Positions 43,951-52,975 are shown, counted from the first letter of the stretch. The stretch: 64,000 nucleotides of DNA from Nioella ostreopsis (GCF_004000255.1 NZ_RCIQ01000001.1:124001-188000), one strand, 5' to 3'. Notes: generated by a model from the letters alone, not told the origin. A program made the numbers and translations.

Positions 43951-46855
43951 CCGGCTGGCAACGGGCGGCCGGATCGACCGGTCGCGGCCCCTGAATTTCA
44001 CCTTCAACGGCAAGCCCTATACCGGGTTTCAGGGCGACACGCTGGCCTCGGCCCTGCTGGCCAACGGCGTGCGGCTGACGGCGCGCAGTTTCAAATATCA
44101 CCGCCCGCGCGGCATCGTCGGCGCAGGGGTGGAGGAGCCCGCAACGCTCGTGGAACTGATGGGCGCGGACGCCTCCGGCAACCGCCCCGCCACGACCGTG
44201 CCGCTGACCGAGGGGTTGGCGGCGAAAGCGGTGAACTGCTGGCCCTCGCTGGAGTTTGACGTGGGCGCTGTGAACCAGCTGGCCAGCCGCTTCATCCCGG
44301 CGGGGTTTTATTACAAGACGTTCAAATGGCCGAACTGGCACCTCTATGAACGTCCGATCCGCAAGGCGGCGGGGCTGGCGGCAGCCCCCTCGGAACCGCC
44401 CGCGACGGGCCACTATGAGACCCGCTATGGCCATTGCGACGTGCTGATCGCGGGCGCAGGTCCGGCGGGGCTTATGGCCGCGCTGACCGCCGCGCGCGCC
44501 GGTTTGCGGGTGATGATCGCGGATGAGGGGTGCGAGGCGGGCGGGTCGCTTCTGTCGCGCAGGCTGACCATCGGCGGCGCGGATGCGATGAACTGGGTCG
44601 CGCAGGCGGTCGCGGAACTGGCCGCCCTGCCCAATGTCACCCATCTGCAGAACGCGACCGTCTGGGGCTACCGCGAGCATAATTACCTGATGGTGACGGA
44701 ACGCGCCCCGGCGAACCCCAGCCTTCTGGAACGCACATGGCGCATGCGCGCGGGCCATGTGATCACCGCGACGGGGGCGATCGAACGGGGCCTCGTCTTC
44801 GGCAACAACGACCGGCCCGGCGTGATGCTCGCCTCTGCCGTGCAGACATACGTCAACCGCTACGGCGTCACCCCCGGCAAGCGCGCGGTGATCTTCACCA
44901 ACAACACCTCCGCCTATGCGGTTGCCGCGAATCTGGCGGCGGCGGGGGTCGAGGTCCGGGCTATCGTGGACAGCCGAGATAGCGTGCCGGACGACGCCCG
45001 CGCGATGGTCCCCGGCATCGAGATCATGGCAGGCAAACTCGTGACCGAGGCGCAGGGCGCGCGGCAGTTGCGCGGCGTGGCCGTCGCCGCGAAAACCGGC
45101 GGCTCGGCACGGATTATCTCCTGCGATCTGCTGGCCATGTCGGGCGGCTGGAACCCCACGGTGCATCTCTGGTCGCAGTCCCGCAGCACGCTGCGCTATG
45201 ACGAACCGCTTGCGACGTTCCTGCCCGACACGCCCGCGCAAGCCGTCAGCGCCGCAGGCGCGGCCAATGGCGCGCTCACCCTGCAAGACGCGCTGCGCTC
45301 CGGCGCCGAGGCCGCCGCGCAGATCACCGGCGCGCAAAGCCCCGAGATCCCCGACGCCCCCGACCTGCTCTATGACATAGAGCCGCTCTGGCGGGTGGAA
45401 ACCACGAAGGGCAGGGCCTTCCTCGACCTGCAGAACGATGTCACCGTGGACGACATCCACCTCGCCCTGCGCGAGGGCTACTCCAATGTTGAGCATGTCA
45501 AGCGCTACACCACCGGCGGCATGGGCTTCGATCAGGGAAAGACCGGCAATATCAACATCATCGGCACCGTGGCGCTGGCGCAGGGGCTGGCGATGGAGCA
45601 GGTCGGCACCACCACCTTCCGCGCGCCCTATACGCCCGTCTCCTTCGGGGCCATCGGCGGCCTTCGCGAAGAAACCGTCGCCCTGCCCTACCGGCACACG
45701 CCGATCACAGACTGGAACCTCGCCCAGGGCGCCTTCATGTACGAGGCGGGGGCGCGCTGGCGCAGACCGGGTTACTTCCCGCGCGCGGGCGAGGGCCTGC
45801 AGGAGGCCACCAACCGCGAATGCCGCGCGGTGCGCTTCGGCGTGGGCGTCTATGACGGCTCCCCCCTTGGCACGTTCGAGCTGAAGGGCCGCGACGTGGG
45901 CCGCTTCCTCGACTACCTCTACAGCAACGTCATGTCCTCGCTGAAACCGGGGCACGGACGCTACGGGCTGATGCTGTCCGATGACGGGCTGATCATGGAT
46001 GACGGCGTGTGCTTCCGGCTCGATGAGCATCGCTGGATCATCTCCACCTCCACCGGCCACGCCGACGCGATCAACGGCTATATGGAGGAGATGCTGCAAA
46101 CCCGTTTCCCCGGCTGGAACGTCTTCATCACCACCGTCACCAGCCAGTGGAACAACGCCACCATCTGCGGGCCGAAGGCGCGGGAGGTCATGGCGGCGCT
46201 CGGTACCGATATCGACCTTTCACCCGAGTCCTTTCCCTTCATGAGCTATCGTGACGGCACCGTGGCGGGCCTGCCCGCCCGCGTGGTGCGCGTGAGCTTC
46301 ACCGGCGAGCTTTCCTTCGAGGTCAATGTCGCGCCCCGCCATATGCGCGACCTGTGGGCGAAGGTGATGGAGGCGGGCCAGCCCTTCGGCATCCTGCCCG
46401 TGGGATCGGAAGCCAGCCACGTTCTGCGCGTCGAAAAGGGCTTCCTGTCGCTTGGGCACGAGGTGGACGGCACGGTTGACGCGTATGATCTGGGCATGGG
46501 TTGGGCGATGTCGAAGAAGAAGCCCGATTACCTCGGCAAACGCGCGGTCCAGATCCGGCGCGAGGGGGCCGCGCCGCGCCGCGAACTGGTGGGCGTGATC
46601 CCCGAGCCCGACCGCCAGATCCCCGAAGGGGCGCCGCTGACCCCCGGCGGACGCAAGGAAAGGACCGAAGGGTTTGTCACCGCCTGCGTCTGGAGCGTGG
46701 TGCATGAGAAGTGGGTTGGCCTCGCCCTGCTGGAAGACGGCCACGCCCGCCACGGCGAAACCGCCCATGTGCGGCTGAAGGGCGGCGAGGTCATCCCGGT
46801 GCGGGTGACGGCGCCCTGCCATTACGACCCCGACGGCGAAAAGCTGAGGTCCTGA
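43937..46855 (+). CDS. soxA: Sarcosine oxidase alpha subunit (second copy)
   Basis: 972 residues from the ATG at 43937, chosen for a GGAGG 6 nt upstream and because earlier codons are the soxD frame. N-terminal 2Fe2S_4 domain (FTFNGKPYTGFQGDTLASALL, SFKYHRPRG), Rossmann domain from VLIAGAGPAGLMAALTAARAG (about residue 170), and a C-terminal GcvT folate domain (VEKGFLSLGHEVDGTVDAYDLG). About 25 residues longer than the first copy, with scattered differences over the whole length, so these are old paralogues or separate acquisitions rather than a recent duplication. Confidence 0.95.
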   Translation: MTAGNRLATGGRIDRSRPLNFTFNGKPYTGFQGDTLASALLANGVRLTARSFKYHRPRGIVGAGVEEPATLVELMGADASGNRPATTVPLTEGLAAKAVNCWPSLEFDVGAVNQLASRFIPAGFYYKTFKWPNWHLYERPIRKAAGLAAAPSEPPATGHYETRYGHCDVLIAGAGPAGLMAALTAARAGLRVMIADEGCEAGGSLLSRRLTIGGADAMNWVAQAVAELAALPNVTHLQNATVWGYREHNYLMVTERAPANPSLLERTWRMRAGHVITATGAIERGLVFGNNDRPGVMLASAVQTYVNRYGVTPGKRAVIFTNNTSAYAVAANLAAAGVEVRAIVDSRDSVPDDARAMVPGIEIMAGKLVTEAQGARQLRGVAVAAKTGGSARIISCDLLAMSGGWNPTVHLWSQSRSTLRYDEPLATFLPDTPAQAVSAAGAANGALTLQDALRSGAEAAAQITGAQSPEIPDAPDLLYDIEPLWRVETTKGRAFLDLQNDVTVDDIHLALREGYSNVEHVKRYTTGGMGFDQGKTGNINIIGTVALAQGLAMEQVGTTTFRAPYTPVSFGAIGGLREETVALPYRHTPITDWNLAQGAFMYEAGARWRRPGYFPRAGEGLQEATNRECRAVRFGVGVYDGSPLGTFELKGRDVGRFLDYLYSNVMSSLKPGHGRYGLMLSDDGLIMDDGVCFRLDEHRWIISTSTGHADAINGYMEEMLQTRFPGWNVFITTVTSQWNNATICGPKAREVMAALGTDIDLSPESFPFMSYRDGTVAGLPARVVRVSFTGELSFEVNVAPRHMRDLWAKVMEAGQPFGILPVGSEASHVLRVEKGFLSLGHEVDGTVDAYDLGMGWAMSKKKPDYLGKRAVQIRREGAAPRRELVGVIPEPDRQIPEGAPLTPGGRKERTEGFVTACVWSVVHEKWVGLALLEDGHARHGETAHVRLKGGEVIPVRVTAPCHYDPDGEKLRS

Positions 46856-46858
46856 GCG

Positions 46859-47356
46859 ATGCCCTATGACGTGACTTTCGACCGGCTGGAGACGCAGGCG
46901 CTTTATGATCTCAAGGGCCCGTGCGCCGCGCTTCTGGCCTGGGCGGGCGACGCGCTGCCGCCCTTCCCCGACCAGCCCAACACGAAGACCGAGGCCGGGG
47001 GCGCGACGCTCATGTTCATCGGCCCCGACCACTGGCTCCTGCGCGCCGATCTGACCCGAGAAGATGCGCTCGACGCCGCCCTCCGCCCGGCAGAGGCGCC
47101 GCCGGAAATCTCCCTCGTCCGCGTCTCGGACACGCTGGCGTGGTTCCGTATCACCGGGCCGGACGCGGCGGAAGTCATGGCCGTGGCCTGCCCGTTGGAC
47201 CTGCACGCCAGCCGCTTCAGCCCGGACGGCGCCAGTTTCACCGAAGCCTTCGGCCTTCGGGCGTTCGTCACCCGCTGCGCGGGCGGCTTCGATCTGGCCG
47301 TCGAGCAAAGCTTCGGCCCGATGGTGCAGGACTATCTCACTCGCGTCACATCCTGA
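46859..47356 (+). CDS. soxG: Sarcosine oxidase gamma subunit (second copy)
   Basis: 165 residues, 3 bp after soxA. GcvT-like pattern: ATLMFIGPDHWLLRADLTRED, VSDTLAWFRITGPDAAEVMAVACPLDL, FVTRCAGGFDLAVEQSFGPMVQDYLTRV. The 3' end overlaps the convergent Rieske ferredoxin gene by 11 bp. Confidence 0.88.
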   Translation: MPYDVTFDRLETQALYDLKGPCAALLAWAGDALPPFPDQPNTKTEAGGATLMFIGPDHWLLRADLTREDALDAALRPAEAPPEISLVRVSDTLAWFRITGPDAAEVMAVACPLDLHASRFSPDGASFTEAFGLRAFVTRCAGGFDLAVEQSFGPMVQDYLTRVTS

Positions 47357-47660
47357 CCTGCACCATGCCGTCCTCGACCCGTGCCTCCAGCACCCGCATG
47401 GGCCGGGTCGCCGGGGCTGCCACGGGCCGCCCGTCGCGCACGTCGAAAGCGCCCTGATGCAGCGGGCATTCGATGACATGGCCGTCGAAATACCCGTCGC
47501 ACAGATCCGCCCCGCCATGATTGCAAAGCGCAAGCGAGGCATAAACCCCGCTCGGGCTGTCATAGACGGCAATCAGCCGCCGTCCGACCTCCACCCGCGT
47601 GACCCAGTTCTTCTCCAGGTCCGCCACCGCGATCACGTCGCGCCAGTCCTTGCCGCTCAT
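47346..47660 (-). CDS. Rieske-type [2Fe-2S] ferredoxin
   Basis: A 104-residue soluble Rieske protein: Cys46-Asn-His48 and Cys65-Pro-Leu-His68 are the cluster ligands (LCNHGGADLCDGYFDGHVIECPLHQG). Its start overlaps the stop of the di-iron desaturase by 4 bp, so it is probably the electron donor for that enzyme. It could also serve the Rieske oxygenase at 50994. No flavin reductase partner is in the window. The longer open frame upstream in this register is a shadow of the desaturase gene. Confidence 0.88.
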   Translation of the reverse strand: MSGKDWRDVIAVADLEKNWVTRVEVGRRLIAVYDSPSGVYASLALCNHGGADLCDGYFDGHVIECPLHQGAFDVRDGRPVAAPATRPMRVLEARVEDGMVQVRM

Positions 47661-48595
47661 CCCCGCGCCTCGCGGATCTGGCGCAGGATGTCGAGATGCG
47701 CCCCGAAATAGCCGCGCGGCTCCACATGGATATGGTCGCGCAGCTTCTCGTGCAGGCGCGGCAGGGCGTGATAGGGCACGGAGGCCACGTAGTGATGTTC
47801 CGCGTGGTAGTTCATGTTCCAGCACAGGAATCGCCAGGGGGCCGAAACAAGGTTGGTGCGGGTATTGTCGCTCATCTGCGCCACGGTCGGGCGGCCCACA
47901 TGCTCGGTCATCCGGATGAAGCGCATGACGGGTTCGCCCAGGAACAGCGGGATGATCCAGTACCAGATCAGCCCCCACCAGCCGGTAAGTGCCATGGCCA
48001 CGAAGATCACCGCGTAAATCCCCAGCATCATCCGTGCGTCCCGGTAGACGGCGGCATGTTCCTCCTTCGGGATGAAGCGCTTTTCGACGTCGGAAAGCCG
48101 CCCGCTGGCGTGGCGGAGCACCTCGGTGAACTTGGCACGCCAATAGGGGATGGCCGAGAGATACAAGAGGTATTCGCCGTAGGTCTTCGGCATCGGGATC
48201 TGCTCGGGGTCCTGCCCGGTCAGCTGCGTATGGGTGTGGTGGTCGCAATGCTCGTACCGGAAGAAGCGGTGCGGCAGCAGGATGATCAGCCCGCAGATCT
48301 GGCCCACGATATCGTTCAGCTTCCGCGTCCGGAACACGGTGTAATGCACGCATTCATGTTGCAGCGAGAAGTGATGCACCAGAACGATGCCCTGCAGGAA
48401 CATCGCGGGCCAGATCAGCCAGCTGTTCCAGGTCAGCGCGATCAGCGTGGTGGTGCCGGCCAGCACCAGCACCCAAAGCGTCAGCCGGCGCAGGGCCGGG
48501 CCGTCCGAGCGTTGCATGAAGGATTTGAGCTCGTCCCGGGTCAGCTTGCCCTCTGCAAGCGCCTGGGTCAGGGGCGTGACGATGCCGTGTGTCAT
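47657..48595 (-). CDS. Membrane di-iron fatty-acid desaturase/hydroxylase family protein
   Basis: About 312 residues from the ATG at 48595; an ATG at 48646 would add 17 residues, and neither has a clear ribosome site. Three histidine boxes of the FA_desaturase family are present: HECVH (80-84), HCDHH (116-120) and NYHAEHH near residue 265, separated by paired membrane helices. Members desaturate or hydroxylate acyl chains, carotenoids or small molecules using O2. Translational coupling to a Rieske ferredoxin, instead of rubredoxin or cytochrome b5, points to a small-molecule hydroxylase as much as a lipid enzyme. Confidence 0.85.
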   Translation of the reverse strand: MTHGIVTPLTQALAEGKLTRDELKSFMQRSDGPALRRLTLWVLVLAGTTTLIALTWNSWLIWPAMFLQGIVLVHHFSLQHECVHYTVFRTRKLNDIVGQICGLIILLPHRFFRYEHCDHHTHTQLTGQDPEQIPMPKTYGEYLLYLSAIPYWRAKFTEVLRHASGRLSDVEKRFIPKEEHAAVYRDARMMLGIYAVIFVAMALTGWWGLIWYWIIPLFLGEPVMRFIRMTEHVGRPTVAQMSDNTRTNLVSAPWRFLCWNMNYHAEHHYVASVPYHALPRLHEKLRDHIHVEPRGYFGAHLDILRQIREARG

Positions 48596-48755
48596 TTTGG
48601 GATGTCCATGAGTTTTGCCGGTGCCGGGGGCCGCAAGGGGCGCCATCTCGGGTAGGACCGGCGCCGGAGACGGGAGTGCTCCGCACCATGGGGCCGTCTC
48701 ATACCGGTCCCATTAACAATGGATTATGGAGCGCCTGACGCCAAGATCAAGCCCT

Positions 48756-49841
48756 TCATCCAACGGCCCGGAGGCCGATATCGCGGTCGGGCCTGTCAAA
48801 CAGGGCTGCCACGCCCGGATAGCGGGCAAGAATCGCAGGCCCGCCGGGCAGGCGGTCGGCACGAAAGACGCCATTGTCCCACAGCACCACGCCATCGACC
48901 TCGATTGTGGGATCGAAGATGTTCCAGCTGATTTCACCGGGCGCATAGGTGCCGCAGGTGTGGAAATGCAGGATGCGGGGGTTGCCAAAGGCCGCGCCCC
49001 CCCACCGTTCGTAGTTCTGCCGCATGTCCCAGGGGTAGCCGCAACCGGGATGGATGCCCGCATGCCAGGAATGCACGAAATCGCGGTCGATCCCGAACAT
49101 CGACGACACCCGGTCATATTGCGCATTGGCACGGGCGACATCCGTCGGTTCGCCCTCGAATCCGGTCAGGCGTCCGTTCTCCATCAGGGCAAAAACCGGT
49201 GCGCTGAATTCGGGCGAATAGTCGTCGTAGTATTTCGATCCGGTGCCGGTCAGAAAGCTCATCGCGGCGCGACCGGAAAAGCTGTGCGCCGGGACCGGCG
49301 TGAAGACCGACATGGGAAAGCGCAGGATCGTCGTGTCGCCCTCGGGCGTCAGGTTCATCTCGGGCCGCCCGGTGATCTCGGTCCCCAGGGGGCAGGTGAT
49401 CCGCACATGTTCCGCCCGGTCCAGCGTCTCGTTAACGACGGCTTTCAGATCCAGAAACGCCTCGTGATGGCCATTGGCAAAGCCCGACCCGAACAGATCC
49501 CGCGAGAGCGCGAAGCTGACGATGATTGTCTTGCCCTGCGGCATGTCGGAAAACCGCAGTTGATCGCCAAGCCGCGCGAGGAAGACGATGATATCCGCCG
49601 CCTCGAACCGGGCCAGCAAGTCCTGCGGCAGGTGCGGATTGTCGGGGTTGAACCCCACGTCGACCGCATCGACCCGAAGCCCGAGGCGTTCGGCGGCACG
49701 GGAAACGATGCTGACGGCGTCTGCATCGAAATAGCCATATTCCGGCGGCTCGTAGGCAATGAGCAGCCTGTCACCCGCCGCCGCATGGGCGCAATTGCGC
49801 AGCAGGTTGAGCGCACCTTTTTCCGGGGACGGGATCGGCAT
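48756..49841 (-). CDS. M29-fold metalloenzyme (aminopeptidase T / NicX-like)
   Basis: 361 residues. The N-terminal half has a Rossmann-like layout (GDRLLIAYEPPEYGYFDADAVSIVSRAAERLGLRV). The middle (AEHVRITCPLGTEITGRPEMNL, FSGRAAMSF) and the C-terminal His-rich segments (His257, His260, His264; HFHTCGTYAPGEISWN with His292, His294) resemble the M29 superfamily. That group includes aminopeptidase T and the Fe-dependent 2,5-dihydroxypyridine dioxygenase NicX. The assignment is to fold only. It is divergent from the LysR gene, so it may take part in the same aromatic or N-heterocycle pathway as the Rieske oxygenase. Confidence 0.6.
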   Translation of the reverse strand: MPIPSPEKGALNLLRNCAHAAAGDRLLIAYEPPEYGYFDADAVSIVSRAAERLGLRVDAVDVGFNPDNPHLPQDLLARFEAADIIVFLARLGDQLRFSDMPQGKTIIVSFALSRDLFGSGFANGHHEAFLDLKAVVNETLDRAEHVRITCPLGTEITGRPEMNLTPEGDTTILRFPMSVFTPVPAHSFSGRAAMSFLTGTGSKYYDDYSPEFSAPVFALMENGRLTGFEGEPTDVARANAQYDRVSSMFGIDRDFVHSWHAGIHPGCGYPWDMRQNYERWGGAAFGNPRILHFHTCGTYAPGEISWNIFDPTIEVDGVVLWDNGVFRADRLPGGPAILARYPGVAALFDRPDRDIGLRAVG

Positions 49842-49935
49842 CTGGTGGGCTCCTTTCCTGATCTACACCAAAAATGTTGACGGATCGTGAAGTCACTCTA
49901 ATTCACATTGGTTGCATTCAGCTATTTGATTCCCG

Positions 49936-49950
49936 TAATGGGTGCCATTA
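49936..49950. promoter_or_regulatory. LysR-type operator at the regulator's own promoter
   Basis: TAATGG-gtg-CCATTA, a perfect inverted repeat with T-N13-A geometry, 11 bp before the LysR start and 94 bp before the divergent M29-like gene. Nearly the same sequence recurs at 50907-50920. Confidence 0.6.
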
Positions 49951-49961
49951 GACTGACTTAT

Positions 49962-50900
49962 ATGATCATCAACCTTCCCTTCTCTGCCCTGCGCGCCTTC
50001 GAGGCGGTGGTGCGCCTGTCCGGCTTCTCTGCCGCCGCACAGGAATTGGGTGTCAGCCAGAGCGCCGTCAGCCAGCATGTGAAGACCCTGGAGGAGTGGC
50101 TGGGGCATGAACTGCTGATCCGTGGCGCCCGCAAATCGGAACCGACGCGCGAAGGCGATCAACTGGCCCGCGCGATCTCGGACGGGCTGGGGCGAATCTC
50201 GGATGTCTGTGCGCAGTTGCGGGACCGGACGCGATCGGAAAACACCATTGTCATCAGTTGTTTGCCGGGGTTTGCCTTTACATGGCTGTTTCCCCGCCTG
50301 CTCAATTTCGACACCAGTCATCCGCATCTGGCGGTGTCCATCGCCACCGATACCGGCCAGCACCCGTTTTCCGCCGCCGATGCCGATATCGGCATTCGGT
50401 ACGGGCTTGGTGATTACCCCGGTTTCCACGTGGATCACTTGATGCATGAATGCCTGACTCCCGTCTGCGCCCCCGCATTGGTCGATGGCCCGCCCGGCCT
50501 GCACCGATTGCAGGATCTGGCCCACCACACCCTGCTGCATGACGAAAACGAAAGCTTCGGCAATGCTGCCCCCACGTGGGACTTCTGGGCGCGGAATTGT
50601 GGCCTGACCCTGCCGAAACCGGCCAAGTCCCGACGCTTCGGGCAATCGAACCTTGTGGTGCAGGCGGCGATTCAGGGGATCGGTGTGGCGCTCGGGCGCA
50701 AGCCGCTGGTGATCGACGCGCTTCTGGATGGACGGCTGGTTCGGCCATTCCCCGAGATTGCGCAATCGCCTCTCTCCTATTGGCTGGTCCTGCGCCATGA
50801 CCGCATGGACAGCGCGAAGGTGCAAAGCTTCCTGTCGTGGATCAGGTCCGAGGTCGCCTCGGAACCTGACCTGCCGGACGCTGTTTTGCCAATGAATTAG
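49962..50900 (+). CDS. LysR-family regulator (GcvA-like)
   Basis: 312 residues from the ATG at 49962, where the protein begins MIINLPFSALRAFEAVVRLSGFSAAAQELGVSQSAVSQHVKTLEEWLG, the standard LysR winged helix; upstream ATGs would run through the operator. The substrate-binding domain follows (HPHLAVSIATDTGQHPFSAADADIGIRYGLGDY), typical of the GcvA subgroup. It is likely to control itself, the divergent M29-like gene and the Rieske oxygenase, because both flanking promoters carry TAATGG/CATTA repeats. Confidence 0.92.
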   Translation: MIINLPFSALRAFEAVVRLSGFSAAAQELGVSQSAVSQHVKTLEEWLGHELLIRGARKSEPTREGDQLARAISDGLGRISDVCAQLRDRTRSENTIVISCLPGFAFTWLFPRLLNFDTSHPHLAVSIATDTGQHPFSAADADIGIRYGLGDYPGFHVDHLMHECLTPVCAPALVDGPPGLHRLQDLAHHTLLHDENESFGNAAPTWDFWARNCGLTLPKPAKSRRFGQSNLVVQAAIQGIGVALGRKPLVIDALLDGRLVRPFPEIAQSPLSYWLVLRHDRMDSAKVQSFLSWIRSEVASEPDLPDAVLPMN

Positions 50901-50906
50901 CCTGCC

Positions 50907-50920
50907 TAATGGGGGCATTA
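50907..50920. promoter_or_regulatory. LysR-type operator upstream of the Rieske oxygenase
   Basis: TAATG-gggg-CATTA lies 73 bp before the oxygenase start and 6 bp after the LysR stop. It matches the repeat at 49936-49950 apart from one base and one gap. Confidence 0.6.
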
Positions 50921-50993
50921 CCTCTGCCCCATGGCGCAACGCTGCGCCTTACGGCAGGATGGGCCGGAGCCATCCCAAGAAAGGACGCCACCC

Positions 50994-52013
50994 ATGTATC
51001 TGAGAAACTGCTGGTATGTTGCCGCCTGGAGCAAGGATGTAGGCCGCGAGCTGAAGGCGGAGACCTTTCTGGGCGAGCGTATCGTGTTCTACCGCAAGGA
51101 AGACGGCAGCCCCGTGGCGCTGGAAAACGCCTGCCCGCATCGCAAACTGCCCCTGTCCAAAGGCAACCTGATCGGGGACACGGTGGAATGCGGCTATCAC
51201 GGGCTGACCTTCGACTGCACCGGCACCTGCACCGACAGCCCGACGCAGCGCGGCATGACCCCGCGCCGGGCGGTGGTGAAATCCTACCCGGTTGTGGACC
51301 GCTACCGCTTCCTGTGGATCTGGATGGGCGACCCAGAGCTGGCCGATCCCGACACCATCTTTCCGATTCCCAATTTCGATGACCCTGCCTGGGGCAAGAC
51401 CGATGGCGGGGTGATGGATATCGATTGCCATTACCTGTGGGTATGCGACAACCTGCTCGATCCCAGCCATGTGGCTTGGGTGCATGTCAGCTCCTTTGCA
51501 GGGGCGGGCACCGATCACGAACCGCTCAATATCGACCGGCACGACAACGGCGTCGTCGTGTCCCGCTGGATCGAGGGCAAGCCGCCGTCGCCTTATTACG
51601 CCAAGCTTGTCCGCTTCGAGGGCGATTGCGACCGGCTCCAGCATTACGAGATGTGCATGCCCGCCATCGGGGTGAACAAGTCGATCTATACGCCTGTCGG
51701 TACGGGGGGCTATGACAAGCCGCAGGTGGAGGACACTTTCGTCAACATCTCGTATAACTTCATGACCCCGATTGACGAGGACCGGACCCGCTATTTCTGG
51801 TTCCAGCACCGCAATGATCATGCGGAGGATCAGGCGATCTCTGAATACATGAATGACGGTGCACGGATGGCCTTCCTGGAGGACAAGGAGGTTCTGGAAG
51901 AGGTTCACAAGGGCATGAAGAACCCGGTGACTCCCCATATCGACCTCGGGCTCGATGCCGGGGCCAAGGCGTTTCGGCTGATGCTGGACCGAGCGATCAA
52001 GGCGGAAACCTGA
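50994..52013 (+). CDS. VanA-type Rieske non-haem iron oxygenase
   Basis: 339 residues from the ATG at 50994 (AAGGA upstream). Rieske ligands Cys47, His49, Cys66 and His69 (CPHRKLPLSKG ... ECGYHG); mononuclear iron site NLLDPSHVAWVH with Asp156, His159 and His164. The MYLRNCWYVAAWSKDV N-terminus and size are those of vanillate O-demethylase-type oxygenases, which demethylate or hydroxylate aromatic and N-heterocyclic acids. The reductase is not adjacent. Control by the upstream LysR regulator is inferred from shared repeats. Confidence 0.9.
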   Translation: MYLRNCWYVAAWSKDVGRELKAETFLGERIVFYRKEDGSPVALENACPHRKLPLSKGNLIGDTVECGYHGLTFDCTGTCTDSPTQRGMTPRRAVVKSYPVVDRYRFLWIWMGDPELADPDTIFPIPNFDDPAWGKTDGGVMDIDCHYLWVCDNLLDPSHVAWVHVSSFAGAGTDHEPLNIDRHDNGVVVSRWIEGKPPSPYYAKLVRFEGDCDRLQHYEMCMPAIGVNKSIYTPVGTGGYDKPQVEDTFVNISYNFMTPIDEDRTRYFWFQHRNDHAEDQAISEYMNDGARMAFLEDKEVLEEVHKGMKNPVTPHIDLGLDAGAKAFRLMLDRAIKAET

Positions 52014-52020
52014 TGGCCGG

Positions 52021-52386
52021 TCATTCCAGATCGTAGAGCACGCTAGTGCCGTTGGCATTGGTCCAGCGCAGGCGCGTGGCGCTGATAACCGTCAGACTGT
52101 TGCCATTGCCGCTTTGAAACCGGTCCTGCGCAATCCGGTGGTAGGGCACCGGGGGCGAGGAGTATCCCTGCCTTTGCAAGGTGATCATGTCCGGGCCGAT
52201 CACACGCAGGATCTGGCGCAGCTCCTGTCCGTCGGTCCAATGCCCCAGATAGGTTCCCCCGGTGATGCCGGCCTGTGCCGCGATGGTTCGCGTTGCGGGA
52301 TGGGTTGAGAAGAGCTCGGCCTCGGCGGGGACCACCCACAACAGGAAAGGCGCGAGCAGCAACTGGCGGCGGTCAGGACAGGGCAT
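52021..52386 (-). CDS. Uncharacterised secreted protein
   Basis: 121 residues with an N-terminal signal-like stretch (QLLLAPFLLWVVPAEAELF) and AAAGG upstream of the ATG. No family recognised; the mature part is small and beta-rich (GTYLGHWTDGQELRQILRVIGPDMITLQRQGYSSPP). It is convergent with the Rieske oxygenase (7-bp gap) and the first of several small exported proteins. Confidence 0.65.
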   Translation of the reverse strand: MPCPDRRQLLLAPFLLWVVPAEAELFSTHPATRTIAAQAGITGGTYLGHWTDGQELRQILRVIGPDMITLQRQGYSSPPVPYHRIAQDRFQSGNGNSLTVISATRLRWTNANGTSVLYDLE

Positions 52387-52490
52387 TTGCAGGGCCTTTC
52401 TAGGCTAGGGGATGTGACCAGCCTAAGGTGTGGGGGGATGGCTGCGGATAGGGTCGATCCCCCAAACGGGGCTTTGGTCCCCAAGGGAAA

Positions 52491-52515
52491 CCCCGCCAGC
52501 GCAGGGCTGACGGGG
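52491..52515 (-). terminator. Hairpin downstream of the small secreted-protein gene
   Basis: CCCCGCCAGC pairs with GCTGACGGGG (one C-A mismatch) around a 5-nt loop, about 35 bp beyond the stop of the 52549-52881 gene. The minus-strand tail (GGGGTTTCCCTT) is only weakly T-rich. Confidence 0.45.
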
Positions 52516-52548
52516 CTGCATGACGCGAATGCGCGCGGGGGGGGTGAG

Positions 52549-52881
52549 TCAGTCGTGATCGTCCTCCTCTTCGAGAATGCTGTAAGAGCTGCCGACACCG
52601 GTGCCCTCTTCCACAAGAGCGCCACGGTTATCGCCGACGATGCCTTGTCCGACGCTGATCTCGATGGGGGCGCCTATGGCAACATTGCTGTAGTCGGGCC
52701 AGGAGGGGCATCGAATGCGGAACGGATGTTCGGTATGCGCCAGTTCCGGGCAATAGCGCGGCCCGGTATCGGCAATCGGGATGCCGGGATTGGCGACGTA
52801 GGTGTTCGGTCCGGTTGCGGATTGGGCAAGGACGGGGGCGGCAGAAAGCGCCAGCAGGGCGGCAAGAATGAATTTGGTCAT
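52549..52881 (-). CDS. Uncharacterised secreted protein with acidic tail
   Basis: 110 residues: a clean Sec signal peptide (MTKFILAALLALSAAPVLAQS), a mature part with two Cys (YCPEL, IRCPSW) that may form a disulfide, and an EEEDDHD C-terminus. AAAAGG precedes the ATG. No family recognised. It belongs to the run of small exported proteins next to the sensor kinase. Confidence 0.7.
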   Translation of the reverse strand: MTKFILAALLALSAAPVLAQSATGPNTYVANPGIPIADTGPRYCPELAHTEHPFRIRCPSWPDYSNVAIGAPIEISVGQGIVGDNRGALVEEGTGVGSSYSILEEEDDHD

Positions 52882-52975
52882 GGGTGGGCCTTTTGGGTTG
52901 GGGCGGTGTCTGGGATGAAGATATCCGAGGCACCGGTCACCTTGGATGAGGGCAATCCCCCAATTGCCCGGTGGC

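Noticed and set aside
43790-46099. 769-codon open frame on the minus strand
   Set aside because: Antisense shadow of the second soxA gene; no start signal and no family features.
47661-48353. 335-residue frame extending the Rieske ferredoxin upstream
   Set aside because: The extra part is Arg/Pro-rich and antiparallel in register to nothing known; it overlaps the desaturase gene, whose three histidine boxes are clear. The ATG at 47660 overlaps the desaturase stop as expected.
48710-48722. CCATT-aac-AATGG repeat upstream of the desaturase, considered as a third LysR site
   Set aside because: The half-sites are in the opposite order to the two TAATGG-type sites and the arms are only 5 bp; too weak to assign.
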